NCBI GenBank assembly: GCA_964414425.1
Contig: CAYPWL010000001.1
Span: 124,001-188,000, forward strand
Length of the DNA: 64,000 bases
From: GYS-P2D sp964414425
GTDB lineage: Bacteria > Bacteroidota > Bacteroidia > Chitinophagales > Saprospiraceae
Direction: 5' to 3'
Positions 1-8,099 of the stretch are shown one piece after another. Both the position numbers and the translations under genes were made by a program. Below the pieces are notes generated by a model that saw only the letters and a list, made by a program, of their open reading frames with translations, searched no databases and had not been told where the DNA came from. Position 1 is the stretch's first letter; every line of letters starts with the position of its first letter.

Positions 1-105
1 GAGTATGATTCGGCAGGTATCAAATCTGGTCGGATCGAGGTTATACAATTATATAATTGGAAAAAGGTAGTTAATGAGATTTATGAAATATATTTAAAGC
101 AATGA
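1..105 (+). CDS. C-terminal end of a probable glycosyltransferase (partial)
   Basis: Frame 1 is open from the window edge to a TGA at 103-105 and gives 34 residues ending NWKKVVNEIYEIYLKQ. A Trp-x(3)-Val followed by an amphipathic helix ending in I-Y-x(2)-Y is the usual last helix of GT-B glycosyltransferases of family 4 (the 'W..v..ki..iY' ending). Only the tail is visible, so the donor and acceptor cannot be judged. The assignment rests on a short C-terminal helix and is tentative; the reading frame itself is likely real because the next gene follows in the same direction. Confidence 0.4.
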   Translation, partial: EYDSAGIKSGRIEVIQLYNWKKVVNEIYEIYLKQ

Positions 106-180
106 GGGGACACCGACTATCCTAAAATTTTTGTCGACACCTCCTTGATAATTTGATCGCTTTGACCATAAATCTGAACT

Positions 181-606
181 ATGAATGATTTGAACTCTAA
201 CGCACTAATCATCGATGCGGAAGCGAAAACTTCACTATCCGAATCGGCTAAGTGGGCTAATGTCTTATCAATCGTTGGATTCGTTCTTATTGCACTATTT
301 GCTATAGTAATTTTATCTACGGCGTTCGCAGGAAGTGGTGGACTAATAAGAGGCCTTTCCATAAATGAGATAGGAGTTTTAATAGGCCCTTTGTTGGTCT
401 TGGGATTTTTTATTTATCCAACAATCAAACTTTATAAATACGGTAAACATGCTAAGAACTCAGTAGTGTCCGCAAGTTCGAGTGAGCTCACCAAAGCGTT
501 CGAAAACCTAAAATCTTTGGTTAGATTCTTGGCGATAGTAATACTGCTTTTCTTAGTATTCTATGCCATACATTCAATACGTATGATTATATCAAATTCA
601 TATTGA
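181..606 (+). CDS. Small three-helix membrane protein, DUF5362-like
   Basis: This 141-residue protein has three predicted membrane helices at about residues 28-49, 64-82 and 116-132. A short hydrophilic N-terminus carries a S-E-S-A-K-W-A segment just before helix 1. The pattern 'ETAKWA-F-L-xx-VGF' followed by three helices resembles the Bacteroidota family DUF5362, whose function is unknown. A possible -7 element (TCGCTTTG, one mismatch to TAnnTTTG) lies about 17 bases before the ATG. The gene stands alone, converging on the DUF2147 gene. No catalytic motif is visible, so no function is proposed. Confidence 0.6.
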   Translation: MNDLNSNALIIDAEAKTSLSESAKWANVLSIVGFVLIALFAIVILSTAFAGSGGLIRGLSINEIGVLIGPLLVLGFFIYPTIKLYKYGKHAKNSVVSASSSELTKAFENLKSLVRFLAIVILLFLVFYAIHSIRMIISNSY

Positions 607-614
607 CTTAAAAC

Positions 615-1037
615 CTACTGAACCCGATACCAAGTCTGTGTTCTTCCTAATGCTGGGATACCGATATACCCTCTGAGCTTCATGGTGTCATTATCCTCAA
701 GGTATAACTTGCACTTATATACCTTGCCATCTTCAGGGTCCATAACTCGACCGCCTTCCCAAGTGCCATCATCTTCGGACATGTCGTAGATGATCTCCAT
801 GCCTATAACAGGCTGATCTTTCTTAGCACCTTTACAATTAGTACATAAGATGTCTGGTTCAACATCGAAGAGTTTTACGACGGTACCCGTGAGCTCACCA
901 TTTTTGACTTCGATACGGATATGTGAAGAGGGCTCATTATCACGATCATCGATAGCTTGCCAAACTCCTTCAACAGAATCTTGCGCATACGACAATGCAC
1001 AAAAGAGCATTATGGTTGAAACGATTATATACTTCAT
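615..1037 (-). CDS. Secreted DUF2147 family protein
   Basis: This 140-residue protein has a clear signal peptide (residues 1-18, cleavage after SYA). The mature part has the DUF2147 pattern: an early G-V-W at 24-26, a C-x2-C pair (Cys65 and Cys68) followed by G-A-K-K, a central 'G.I..D' region, and the closing L-R-G-Y-x-G-I-P-x-L-G-R-x-Q-T-W block at 121-136. DUF2147 proteins are small periplasmic or surface beta-rich proteins of unknown role, common in Bacteroidota. The C-x2-C pair could form a disulfide (inference). It ends 8 bases from the convergent upstream gene. Confidence 0.85.
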   Translation of the reverse strand: MKYIIVSTIMLFCALSYAQDSVEGVWQAIDDRDNEPSSHIRIEVKNGELTGTVVKLFDVEPDILCTNCKGAKKDQPVIGMEIIYDMSEDDGTWEGGRVMDPEDGKVYKCKLYLEDNDTMKLRGYIGIPALGRTQTWYRVQ

Positions 1038-1085
1038 AACTACGATTGTGCGATACTAACGTCGTAATCCTCGATAGTGTTACTA

Positions 1086-1907
1086 TTAAATGTCTCTTTT
1101 AATAAAAGTATAATAGGCTACGGCAAGAAATATCACAATCCAAATAATAGATGAAATAGTCGCTTGTTGATAGTTGAGCAGGAAGCTAAAGTCAATATCC
1201 TTCCTTGGTATAAGATCGGCAAACCTAAACAGTGGATTAGGCATCAGATCCTCGATACTATTCATGGGGTAAAAGTTGACCGATTCATTCTTGATATATC
1301 TATAATGCACGCCCCACTTAAGTATAGGCTCGAGCATCAGGATATAACATAGATAGAACAATACCGCAATACCAGATCGCCGTAAGATAAACCCGCAGAA
1401 CAATCCAAATGAAGTATACCCTAAAGTCATCAGAAAGAATCTCGGGATAGCCCAGCTCGTATCGTTAAATGCCTCAGCGAAACTGAATTCTTCTGCATGA
1501 GTAACACCGATTATAAACCCAATGATCATAAAATACAATGTAGCCAGTAAGCTAATCGCAATGATACTGTAGACCTTAGACAAGAAGTATGTCCGCCGAG
1601 TGAGACCCGTGATGATATTCTGTCTGAAAGTCTTAAAACTTACCTCATTGACTACAATGAATACGGAGATCAATCCAAGAAAAAAGAATACTAACCAATT
1701 ACCTGCATATCCTAAGTAATCCCATACCGTAGGAAAGTTGAAAAAGATCTCATTGCTCGGCAATGGTGGCGGTACATCTTTGAACTCCTTGCCAACAAAT
1801 ATTACCGTAGGTAACATAATGGCAAAAAGAATTGACAGTAGCCCAATCACGGCACTCTTTCTGAACTTGGCGAACTCTAATGAGAGTAAAGAAAAGACGT
1901 TGTTCAT
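1086..1907 (-). CDS. ABC-2 type transporter permease
   Basis: This 273-residue integral membrane protein has about six hydrophobic helices and a short cytoplasmic N-terminus. A loop 'FKTFRQNIITGLTRRTYFLSK' region after helix 2 is characteristic of ABC-2 permeases: the N-I-x-x-G-x-T-R/K segment is the coupling element. It lies 6 bases downstream of an ATP-binding gene on the same strand, forming a minimal two-gene ABC-2 exporter. The substrate cannot be deduced; relatives include antibiotic, lipid and gliding-related exporters. Confidence 0.85.
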   Translation of the reverse strand: MNNVFSLLSLEFAKFRKSAVIGLLSILFAIMLPTVIFVGKEFKDVPPPLPSNEIFFNFPTVWDYLGYAGNWLVFFFLGLISVFIVVNEVSFKTFRQNIITGLTRRTYFLSKVYSIIAISLLATLYFMIIGFIIGVTHAEEFSFAEAFNDTSWAIPRFFLMTLGYTSFGLFCGFILRRSGIAVLFYLCYILMLEPILKWGVHYRYIKNESVNFYPMNSIEDLMPNPLFRFADLIPRKDIDFSFLLNYQQATISSIIWIVIFLAVAYYTFIKRDI

Positions 1908-1913
1908 TATTTC

Positions 1914-2801
1914 TTAGCTTGACGTGATTTGTAAAAACTCTTCCTCCAGTCTGGTCTTTCTCGCTACGATCCTGGTCGGCACGATTCCTTGGTCATAAAT
2001 AGATCTACTAAAAGATTCAATTGACTCGGACTCGTCCACAGTGCATTCTATCCATTCAAGTTTTCTATGCACGGTCTTAACAGCAGGGTGATTCTTTAAT
2101 AGATCATGCAGGGCCTCATTATTCTGTGCATTGATCTCAATGATTGTGTCCTTACTCATAATAGCGCCAATTGGCCCGGATGCGAGCATTCTACCATTCT
2201 TGATGATGGCTACATGGTCACATATCTTTTCAACTTCATCGAGGATATGTGAAGCCATGATAACAGTGTTACCCTTAGAGGCGATCTCGCTAAGTATTTT
2301 ACGCACTTCAGCTATGCCTTGAGGATCGAGACCATTAGTCGGCTCATCGAATATCAAGACTTCTGGATCACCTATCATCGTTGCAGCTATCGCCAATCTT
2401 TGTTTCATGCCCAGAGAGTAGGTCCTAAAGGCTGATTTCTTACGATGTGCGAGATTAACAATCTCCAACAGTTCATCAAACTTAACTTTGTCTACACCTT
2501 TGATTCTCCTTACGATGTCCAAGTTTTCTGCAGCATTGAGATAAGGATAAAAATTAGGGGTCTCCAGTATCGCACCGATCTTGATACGAGCGTCCTCGCC
2601 ATATGCACCGTCGAACCATTCATACGTGCCTTCATCTTGTCTGAGGATATCTAAGATGATACCCAGCGTAGTTGTCTTACCACTACCATTAGGCCCCAGT
2701 AGTCCATATACATGTCCTTTTTCTATTTCGAGGTTTAAGCCATCCACGGCGGTGAGACTTCCATAACTCTTAGTGAGATTATTAATAGAGAGTACTGGCA
2801 T
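1914..2801 (-). CDS. ABC transporter ATP-binding protein
   Basis: This 295-residue ATPase has a standard nucleotide-binding domain: Walker A GPNGSGKT at residues 36-43, signature YSLGMKQRL around 128-136, Walker B with Asp152-Glu153 in LIFDEPTNGLDP, and H-loop His185. The SLGMKQR signature and a roughly 75-residue C-terminal extension are typical of drug and lipid exporters of the CcmA/BcrA type. It is followed 6 bases later by its ABC-2 permease. It should act on the cytoplasmic face of the inner membrane, energising export of an unknown substrate. Confidence 0.92.
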   Translation of the reverse strand: MPVLSINNLTKSYGSLTAVDGLNLEIEKGHVYGLLGPNGSGKTTTLGIILDILRQDEGTYEWFDGAYGEDARIKIGAILETPNFYPYLNAAENLDIVRRIKGVDKVKFDELLEIVNLAHRKKSAFRTYSLGMKQRLAIAATMIGDPEVLIFDEPTNGLDPQGIAEVRKILSEIASKGNTVIMASHILDEVEKICDHVAIIKNGRMLASGPIGAIMSKDTIIEINAQNNEALHDLLKNHPAVKTVHRKLEWIECTVDESESIESFSRSIYDQGIVPTRIVARKTRLEEEFLQITSS

Positions 2802-3050
2802 AGATAAGTTTTGCTACAAAATAGAAGTATTCCCACAATCCATAAATGATATCTGACGAATGCATGGATTTAGCGGATGAAGTATGGTGTTTCAAGTAGT
2901 AATGACTTAGCTTATCGGAGTAAAGAACATCTCAGTCTGTAAGGCTGAACAATTGTATCAATCGAAGTTGTGACATGAAAACTTATTGATTCATACATGA
3001 GGCAGAACAATAACCTTGGATATATATTATTTTCTTAGAACAATTAACCA
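2802..3050. other. Intergenic region between divergent ABC exporter and his operon
   Basis: With the following leader region this is the longest non-protein stretch of the window (about 400 bases to hisG). I see no open frame with coding character and no tRNA. A possible second his promoter lies here: TAACCTTG at 3011-3018 (one mismatch to TAnnTTTG) with a TTG at 2986-2988. It would give the leader transcript a 5' end some 40 bases upstream of the leader ATG. Confidence 0.4.
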
Positions 3051-3058
3051 TAGTTTTG
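3051..3058 (+). promoter_or_regulatory. Candidate -7 promoter element of the his leader
   Basis: TAGTTTTG is a perfect match to the Bacteroidota -7 consensus TAnnTTTG. It ends exactly four bases before the ATG of the His leader peptide, so transcription would start at or within a base or two of the start codon. The -33 side is weak: only TTTC at 3031-3034, no TTTG. The same four-base spacing recurs at four other genes of the window. Confidence 0.5.
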
Positions 3059-3062
3059 AGGT

Positions 3063-3110
3063 ATGACTAGTAGAACACACAGACATCATCATGACTTTTT
3101 ACTTTGGTAA
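3063..3110 (+). CDS. hisL: his operon leader peptide (attenuator)
   Basis: A 15-codon frame encodes MTSRTHRHHHDFLLW and stops at TAA. Four of residues 6-10 are His, three of them consecutive CAT codons at 3084-3092. It lies 88 bases before hisG and 33 bases before an intrinsic terminator. The His codons can pair with GATGAT at 3115-3120. GGTAAGTG at 3106-3113 can pair, with wobbles, with CGCTTGCT at 3146-3153, the 5' arm of the terminator. This is the arrangement of ribosome-mediated attenuation: stalling at His codons would free the second segment to block the terminator. The peptide itself probably has no other role. Confidence 0.88.
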   Translation: MTSRTHRHHHDFLLW

Positions 3111-3142
3111 GTGAGATGATATTTGTGTTTTTACCATATATC

Positions 3143-3173
3143 ACCCGCTTGCTTAATTGTTAGCGGGTTTTTT
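3143..3173 (+). terminator. his attenuator intrinsic terminator
   Basis: The arms CCCGCT (3144-3149) and AGCGGG (3162-3167), extendable by an A-T pair, enclose a 12-base loop. They are followed at once by TTTTTT (3168-3173). It sits between the His leader peptide and hisG, so it acts as a conditional terminator. Because the hairpin covers 3144-3167, a hisG start inside it is unlikely, which supports the ATG at 3199. Confidence 0.87.
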
Positions 3174-3198
3174 ATTTATAAGATTTTATAAACAGGAT

Positions 3199-4053
3199 AT
3201 GCCATTAAATATCGCGATTCAGAAAAAAGGGAGACTGTACGAAGAGTCTATCAAACTACTCAAAGAGGCTGGGCTAAAAGTCGATAACTCTAAGGATCAG
3301 CTGAAGGCCAAAGTAAGAGGGTTTGATGCAGAAGTGATGTTCCTTCGCAATTCTGACATTCCTAAATACTTGGAAGACGGTGTAGTTGATATCGCCATCA
3401 TTGGGGAAAACACCATCGTAGAAAAAGAAGCTTCTGTCAAAGTCATCCAACATCTTGGTTTTAGTAAATGTCGTCTATCTATAGCGACGCCCAAAGGAGC
3501 TGCCTATAATGGATTGGCATCTCTTAATGGAAAGAAAATAGCTACGTCTTATCCAAACACATTAAAAGCATATCTAAAAGAGAATCAGGTTGAAGCTGAG
3601 ATTCACTTAATCAGTGGCTCGGTTGAGATTGCTCCTAATATAGGCCTTGCGGAAGCGATCTGTGATTTAGTAAGTTCGGGAAGCACACTCTTTAAGAATG
3701 GTCTTGAAGAGCAAGAAATTATATCCAAGTCTGAAGCTTGTATTGCGATTAATCAAGAACTTAACGCGGTTAAACTTGCTCAGATCGACGAGTTATTGTT
3801 CAGGATACAATCCGTCCTCAAAGGGCGAAACAATCGGTATATCCTCATGAATGTACCGAACGAAAGCATTGAAGCGGTCAGTAAGGTACTGCCTGTATTG
3901 AAGAGTCCAACAGTATTGCCATTAGTTGACGAGGGGTGGAGTTCTTTGCACTCTGTAATTAGCGAAGATGATTTCTGGTCAGTAATTCAAGAATTAAAAT
4001 CTTTAGGTGCTGAGGGTATCCTCGTAGTACCCATAGAAAAAATGGTCGTGTGA
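3199..4053 (+). CDS. hisG: ATP phosphoribosyltransferase (long form)
   Basis: This enzyme catalyses the first step of histidine synthesis, condensing ATP and PRPP. The 284-residue product starts MPLNIAIQKKGRL, the usual HisG opening with the K-G-R-L substrate loop. It has the phosphoribosyl-binding stretch 'AEAICDLVSSGSTL' in the middle and a C-terminal ACT-like regulatory domain ending in 'LGAEGILVVPIEKM'. It is therefore the long, hexameric, His-inhibited form that does not need HisZ. An in-frame start at 3157 would lie in the terminator stem, so I chose 3199. It overlaps hisD by one base (TGATG). Confidence 0.95.
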   Translation: MPLNIAIQKKGRLYEESIKLLKEAGLKVDNSKDQLKAKVRGFDAEVMFLRNSDIPKYLEDGVVDIAIIGENTIVEKEASVKVIQHLGFSKCRLSIATPKGAAYNGLASLNGKKIATSYPNTLKAYLKENQVEAEIHLISGSVEIAPNIGLAEAICDLVSSGSTLFKNGLEEQEIISKSEACIAINQELNAVKLAQIDELLFRIQSVLKGRNNRYILMNVPNESIEAVSKVLPVLKSPTVLPLVDEGWSSLHSVISEDDFWSVIQELKSLGAEGILVVPIEKMVV

Positions 4054-5354
4054 TGTCACTAATGATTCCCATACTAAACAACCCGGCAGGAGATATCCGT
4101 AATGATGCTTTACAACGACCGGTTAAGTCCGCGAGCGACCTAAAGCACGTTGTCAGCGCTGTATATGAGGCAGTAATCCAACAAGGTGATCAAGCTTTAA
4201 TTGATCTTACTCAACGATATGATGGGGTAGAGCTCTCCTCACTTAAACTTGACACATCTATCATAACGTCCATAGGTGATCAATTAGATAGTGGATTGAA
4301 GCAATCCATTGATCAAGCGTATCAGAACATTAAGGTCTTCCATGAGTCACAACGTTTAGAGGCACAAAAGATAGAAACCAGCACCGGCGTAAGTTGTTGG
4401 CGAGAGTATAGACCTATAGAAGCCGTAGGGCTCTACATACCAGGAGGAACTGCACCGTTGTTTAGTACGGCCCTAATGTTAGGTGTACCAGCACAGATCG
4501 CTGGCTGTGAAAAGATCATCCTATGTAGCCCTCCTGATAAATCGGGTAATCTCCTTCCTGCAATCGCATATGCTGCATCACTTTGCGGCATTGATCAAAT
4601 CTATACGGTCGGAGGATCTCAAGCGATTGCAGCGATGACTATCGGGACGGATACCATACCACGTGTAAATAAGATATTTGGCCCAGGTAATCAATATGTC
4701 ACTGCGGCAAAGATTATGGCTCAAGATTACCAAGTAGCCATTGATCTACCAGCAGGACCATCTGAAGTTTTGGTTTATGCTGATGCTAACGCTGATCCTG
4801 AATATATCGCCGCAGATCTATTGTCACAAGCAGAACACGGAGTAGATAGTCAGGTGGTCTTAGTATCGACTTCACAAGAGATATTTGATGGTGTTCAAAG
4901 GTGTTTAGAAAAGCAATTGTCAAAGCTTCCAAGAAGAGAGATTGCCACTCAAGCAATAGCGAATAGTCGATTTGTTTATTACGATGAGATCACTGAGGCT
5001 TTTGAGTTCATCAATGATTATGCCCCAGAGCATTTTATCATCCTTAGTGATAACTATGACTCCTATATCCCGATGATTAAAAATGCAGGATCGGTCTTCT
5101 TAGGACATTATACTCCGGAGAGCGCAGGAGATTATGCTTCCGGGACAAATCACACATTGCCTACTGCGGGATATGCTAAGTCATACAGTGGGGTGTCCTT
5201 AGATTCATTCGTTAAGAAGGTGACCTTCCAGCACATCACTAAAGAGGGACTCCTTAATTTAGGCCCTCATATAGTGACTATGGCCAATGCGGAACAATTA
5301 AAAGGTCACGCTAATGCCGTGACAGTAAGAATGAACGATATCGAAAAGTCATGA
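4053..5354 (+). CDS. hisD: Histidinol dehydrogenase
   Basis: This enzyme performs the last two oxidations of histidine synthesis, from histidinol to histidine with NAD and a zinc ion. The product of about 433 residues contains GGSQAIAAMTIGT, GPGNQYVTAAK, DLPAGPSEVLV, the AEHGVDSQ block, the catalytic Glu-His pair in DYAPEHF, and a C-terminal NHTLPTAGYAKSYSGVS segment with metal ligands. All are hallmarks of HisD at normal length. The ATG at 4053 overlaps the hisG stop; a GTG at 4050 and an ATG at 4062 are alternatives. Its 3' end overlaps hisC by four bases (ATGA). Confidence 0.96.
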   Translation: MSLMIPILNNPAGDIRNDALQRPVKSASDLKHVVSAVYEAVIQQGDQALIDLTQRYDGVELSSLKLDTSIITSIGDQLDSGLKQSIDQAYQNIKVFHESQRLEAQKIETSTGVSCWREYRPIEAVGLYIPGGTAPLFSTALMLGVPAQIAGCEKIILCSPPDKSGNLLPAIAYAASLCGIDQIYTVGGSQAIAAMTIGTDTIPRVNKIFGPGNQYVTAAKIMAQDYQVAIDLPAGPSEVLVYADANADPEYIAADLLSQAEHGVDSQVVLVSTSQEIFDGVQRCLEKQLSKLPRREIATQAIANSRFVYYDEITEAFEFINDYAPEHFIILSDNYDSYIPMIKNAGSVFLGHYTPESAGDYASGTNHTLPTAGYAKSYSGVSLDSFVKKVTFQHITKEGLLNLGPHIVTMANAEQLKGHANAVTVRMNDIEKS

Positions 5355-6388
5355 TAGAGATCAAAAACCTTGTCAGACCAAATATTGTATCACTCGTTCC
5401 TTTCAGTTCAGCTCGAGCAGAATTTGATGGTGTAGCAGATGTACTCCTGGATGCCAACGAGAACCCCAATGACAATGGTATCAATCGTTATCCAGATCCA
5501 TATCAGCGTAAGCTGAAAACAAAAATTAGTCAATGGAAGGGGATTGCTGCTGACCATATCTTCCTCGGCAATGGTAGTGATGAGATCATCGATTATATTA
5601 TCAGGACTTTTTGTAGACCTAAGATTGATCGCATACGATATATCTATCCGAGCTTTGGCATGTACAAGGTTATGGCAGACATCAATGATGTCAAAAGTGT
5701 ACAAGTCCAGTTGAACGCAAACTTTGAGTTTGATACTAACGAGGCTCTTGCAAATCAAACAGAAAATGACAAGGTTCTATTCCTATGTAGTCCCAATAAT
5801 CCTACGGGTAATAGCTATGATCGATCCCAGCTAATATCATGCATAGAAGACTTCAACGGTCTTGTAGTGATTGATGAGGCCTATATAGACTTTAGCACTA
5901 AAGAGTCTTATGTATCCCTGGTTCAGAAGTATGACAACCTGATAGTTCTCCAGACATTCTCCAAGGCCTTAGGAGCTGCCGGATTACGAATAGGCATGGC
6001 ATTTGCTAATACGGAAATCCTAAGTTATATGACCAAAGTAAAGGCACCGTACAACATAGGGACACAGACTCAAGAGCGGGCATTAGAAGTATTAGAAAGT
6101 CTGGAAAAAATCAAGCAGGAGAATCAGACGATCATAGCTGGGCGGATCAAACTAAACAAAGAACTATCCGACATATCCTGTGTAGAAATGGTGCATCCTT
6201 CTGACGCTAACTTCTTATTAGTCAAGTTTGACAATCCTAAGGAGGTTATGATTTACCTTAGAGAACACAAGATCATCGTCCGTGATCGATCTAAGCTTCC
6301 GCACTGTGAGGGATGCTTAAGAATAACTGTTGGTACGGCAGAAGAAAATCAAAGACTTATTGAATCACTCAAAAACTACGATTCATGA
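5351..6388 (+). CDS. hisC: Histidinol-phosphate aminotransferase
   Basis: This PLP enzyme of fold type I converts imidazole acetol phosphate to histidinol phosphate using glutamate. At 345 residues it shows the DANENP substrate motif (34-39), CSPNNPTG (146-153), the DEAYIDF PLP-binding Asp region (175-181), the Schiff-base lysine Lys205 in TFSKALGAAGLR and Arg213. Length and motifs are normal. It overlaps both neighbours by ATGA, so translation is coupled along the operon. Confidence 0.95.
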   Translation: MIEIKNLVRPNIVSLVPFSSARAEFDGVADVLLDANENPNDNGINRYPDPYQRKLKTKISQWKGIAADHIFLGNGSDEIIDYIIRTFCRPKIDRIRYIYPSFGMYKVMADINDVKSVQVQLNANFEFDTNEALANQTENDKVLFLCSPNNPTGNSYDRSQLISCIEDFNGLVVIDEAYIDFSTKESYVSLVQKYDNLIVLQTFSKALGAAGLRIGMAFANTEILSYMTKVKAPYNIGTQTQERALEVLESLEKIKQENQTIIAGRIKLNKELSDISCVEMVHPSDANFLLVKFDNPKEVMIYLREHKIIVRDRSKLPHCEGCLRITVGTAEENQRLIESLKNYDS

Positions 6389-7509
6389 AAAAGGTACTAT
6401 TCATTGATCGAGATGGCACATTGATCCGAGAGCCTCAGACTGACTATCAAGTAGATTCACTGGAGAAGTTTTCTTTTTACCCAGGTGTTATAAGGTCATT
6501 GATTAAGATCGTCCAGGAGTTGGACTACGTACTTGTAATGGTGACGAATCAGGATGGATTAGGTACGGAGTCCTATCCAGAAACGTCCTTCTGGCCTTAT
6601 CAGGAATTAACTGTGCAGACGCTCAGTGGTCAAGGAATCCAGTTTGAGGATATTTACATAGATCGTAGCTTCGAGAAAGATAATTCTCCATACCGCAAGC
6701 CGGGTACTGCCATGCTCACCAAGTATATTGACGGGTCTTATGATTTATCACAGTCATTTGTCTTGGGAGATCGTTGGAGCGATATACAATTGGCTAAGAA
6801 TCTCGGAGCTCAAGGCATATTTATCAATGAATATGAAGGCAAAACTGCGAAGTCAACTGAGTCACTCACTGATAGTACCGCACTGATCACAGATAGTTGG
6901 AGCGCTATCTATAGCTTCTTAAAAAAACAAGATCGGATAAGCCATCTGACTCGTGCTACCAAAGAGACAAACATCGAAGTCCACCTCAACTTGGATGGTA
7001 CTGGTCAATCTATGATTGAAACTGGCTTGAATTTCTTTGATCATATGTTAGATCAGATTGCCAAGCATGGTCAGATGGATCTTATCGTAAAGGCTGCAGG
7101 TGACCTCGAGATTGATGAGCACCATACAATAGAGGATACCGCCATTGCCTTGGGTCAAGCATTTAAGCAGGCACTTGGTAAAAAGGTAGGCATACAGCGA
7201 TATGGCTTCTCATTACCTATGGATGACTGTTTAGCACAAGTGGCGTTAGACTTTGGTGGTAGACCTTGGATTGAGTGGGATGTCCAATTCAATAGGGAGC
7301 ATGTAGGGGATATGCCGACGGAGATGGTCTATCATTTCTTCAAGTCATTTTCTGATAATGCGGATTGTAATCTGAACATCAAAGTAGAAGGAGAAAACGA
7401 GCATCATAAGATAGAATCCATATTTAAAGCATTCGCAAGAGCCATACGCATGGGTAAAAGTATTGACCAGTCAAGTGACGAGATGCCATCAACTAAAGGA
7501 GTAATATGA
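6385..7509 (+). CDS. hisB: Bifunctional histidinol-phosphatase / imidazoleglycerol-phosphate dehydratase
   Basis: This is a 374-residue two-domain fusion. Residues 1-180 are a HAD-type phosphatase with the nucleophile motif D-R-D-G-T (8-12), an M-V-T-N-Q-D block and the R-K-P-G motif. The Cys/His zinc loop of enterobacterial HisB is replaced by IDRSFEKDNSPYRKP, with no cysteines, which I take to be normal for this phylum. Residues from about 190 on are IGP dehydratase, with the metal-binding FFDHMLDQIAKHG and DEHHTIEDTAIALG motifs and a second 'NEHHKIE' motif. It therefore covers steps 7 and 9 of histidine synthesis. Confidence 0.95.
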   Translation: MKKVLFIDRDGTLIREPQTDYQVDSLEKFSFYPGVIRSLIKIVQELDYVLVMVTNQDGLGTESYPETSFWPYQELTVQTLSGQGIQFEDIYIDRSFEKDNSPYRKPGTAMLTKYIDGSYDLSQSFVLGDRWSDIQLAKNLGAQGIFINEYEGKTAKSTESLTDSTALITDSWSAIYSFLKKQDRISHLTRATKETNIEVHLNLDGTGQSMIETGLNFFDHMLDQIAKHGQMDLIVKAAGDLEIDEHHTIEDTAIALGQAFKQALGKKVGIQRYGFSLPMDDCLAQVALDFGGRPWIEWDVQFNREHVGDMPTEMVYHFFKSFSDNADCNLNIKVEGENEHHKIESIFKAFARAIRMGKSIDQSSDEMPSTKGVI

Positions 7510-8099
7510 TAGCACTGATTGATTATGACGCTGGCAATATCTGCAGCGTGATGAATGCGCTTGACAGATTGGATGTGAACTATGTTCTGACCGATGATAG
7601 TCGTAAGATTATGTCTGCTGAAAAGGTCATATTCCCTGGCGTAGGTCATGCTGGTGCTGCCATGGCTAACCTAGTTGACAAGGGCTTAGATCAAGTGATA
7701 AAGCATCTTAAGCAACCTGTATTAGGCATCTGTGTGGGTATGCAACTGTTATGTTCGCATTCTGAAGAGGGGGATACTCCTTGTCTTAATATCGTGCCAG
7801 CTAAGGTCAAGCGTTTTAGTCCAGACCTTAAGCTCAAGGTTCCTCACATGGGATGGAACGAAATCCAAGCGACTCAGACAAACCACGTACTTTTAGAGAA
7901 TGTAAGCGATAACGACTTTGTCTATTTCGTACACAGTTATTATGTAGAGGACAATCCTTATAGCATTGCATCGGCTCATTATGGTTTAGATATATGTGCT
8001 GCAATTCAAAAAGAAAACTTCTATGGTATTCAATTTCATGCTGAGAAAAGCAGCGCAGTAGGTGAACAGATTTTATCAAACTTCATTAAGAACATATGA
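7506..8099 (+). CDS. hisH: Imidazole glycerol phosphate synthase, glutaminase subunit
   Basis: This class I glutamine amidotransferase of 197 residues supplies ammonia to HisF. The catalytic triad is visible: nucleophile Cys76 in GICVGMQ, then His178 and Glu180 in QFHAEKS. The V-P-H-M-G-W-N block in the middle is specific to HisH among amidotransferases. The start overlaps hisB by ATGA and the end overlaps hisA by ATGA. HisF is encoded two genes downstream. Confidence 0.95.
   Translation: MIALIDYDAGNICSVMNALDRLDVNYVLTDDSRKIMSAEKVIFPGVGHAGAAMANLVDKGLDQVIKHLKQPVLGICVGMQLLCSHSEEGDTPCLNIVPAKVKRFSPDLKLKVPHMGWNEIQATQTNHVLLENVSDNDFVYFVHSYYVEDNPYSIASAHYGLDICAAIQKENFYGIQFHAEKSSAVGEQILSNFIKNI

Noticed and set aside
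3157..3199. Earlier in-frame start of hisG
   Set aside because: The start would lie inside the attenuator terminator stem and adds 14 residues not found in HisG; the ATG at 3199 fits the family start MPLNIAIQKKGRL.
6385..6930. Loss of the zinc-binding cysteines in the HisB phosphatase domain as a sign of inactivation
   Set aside because: The nucleophile motif and R-K-P-G block are intact, and the cysteine-free loop appears to be the normal form in Bacteroidota HisB.
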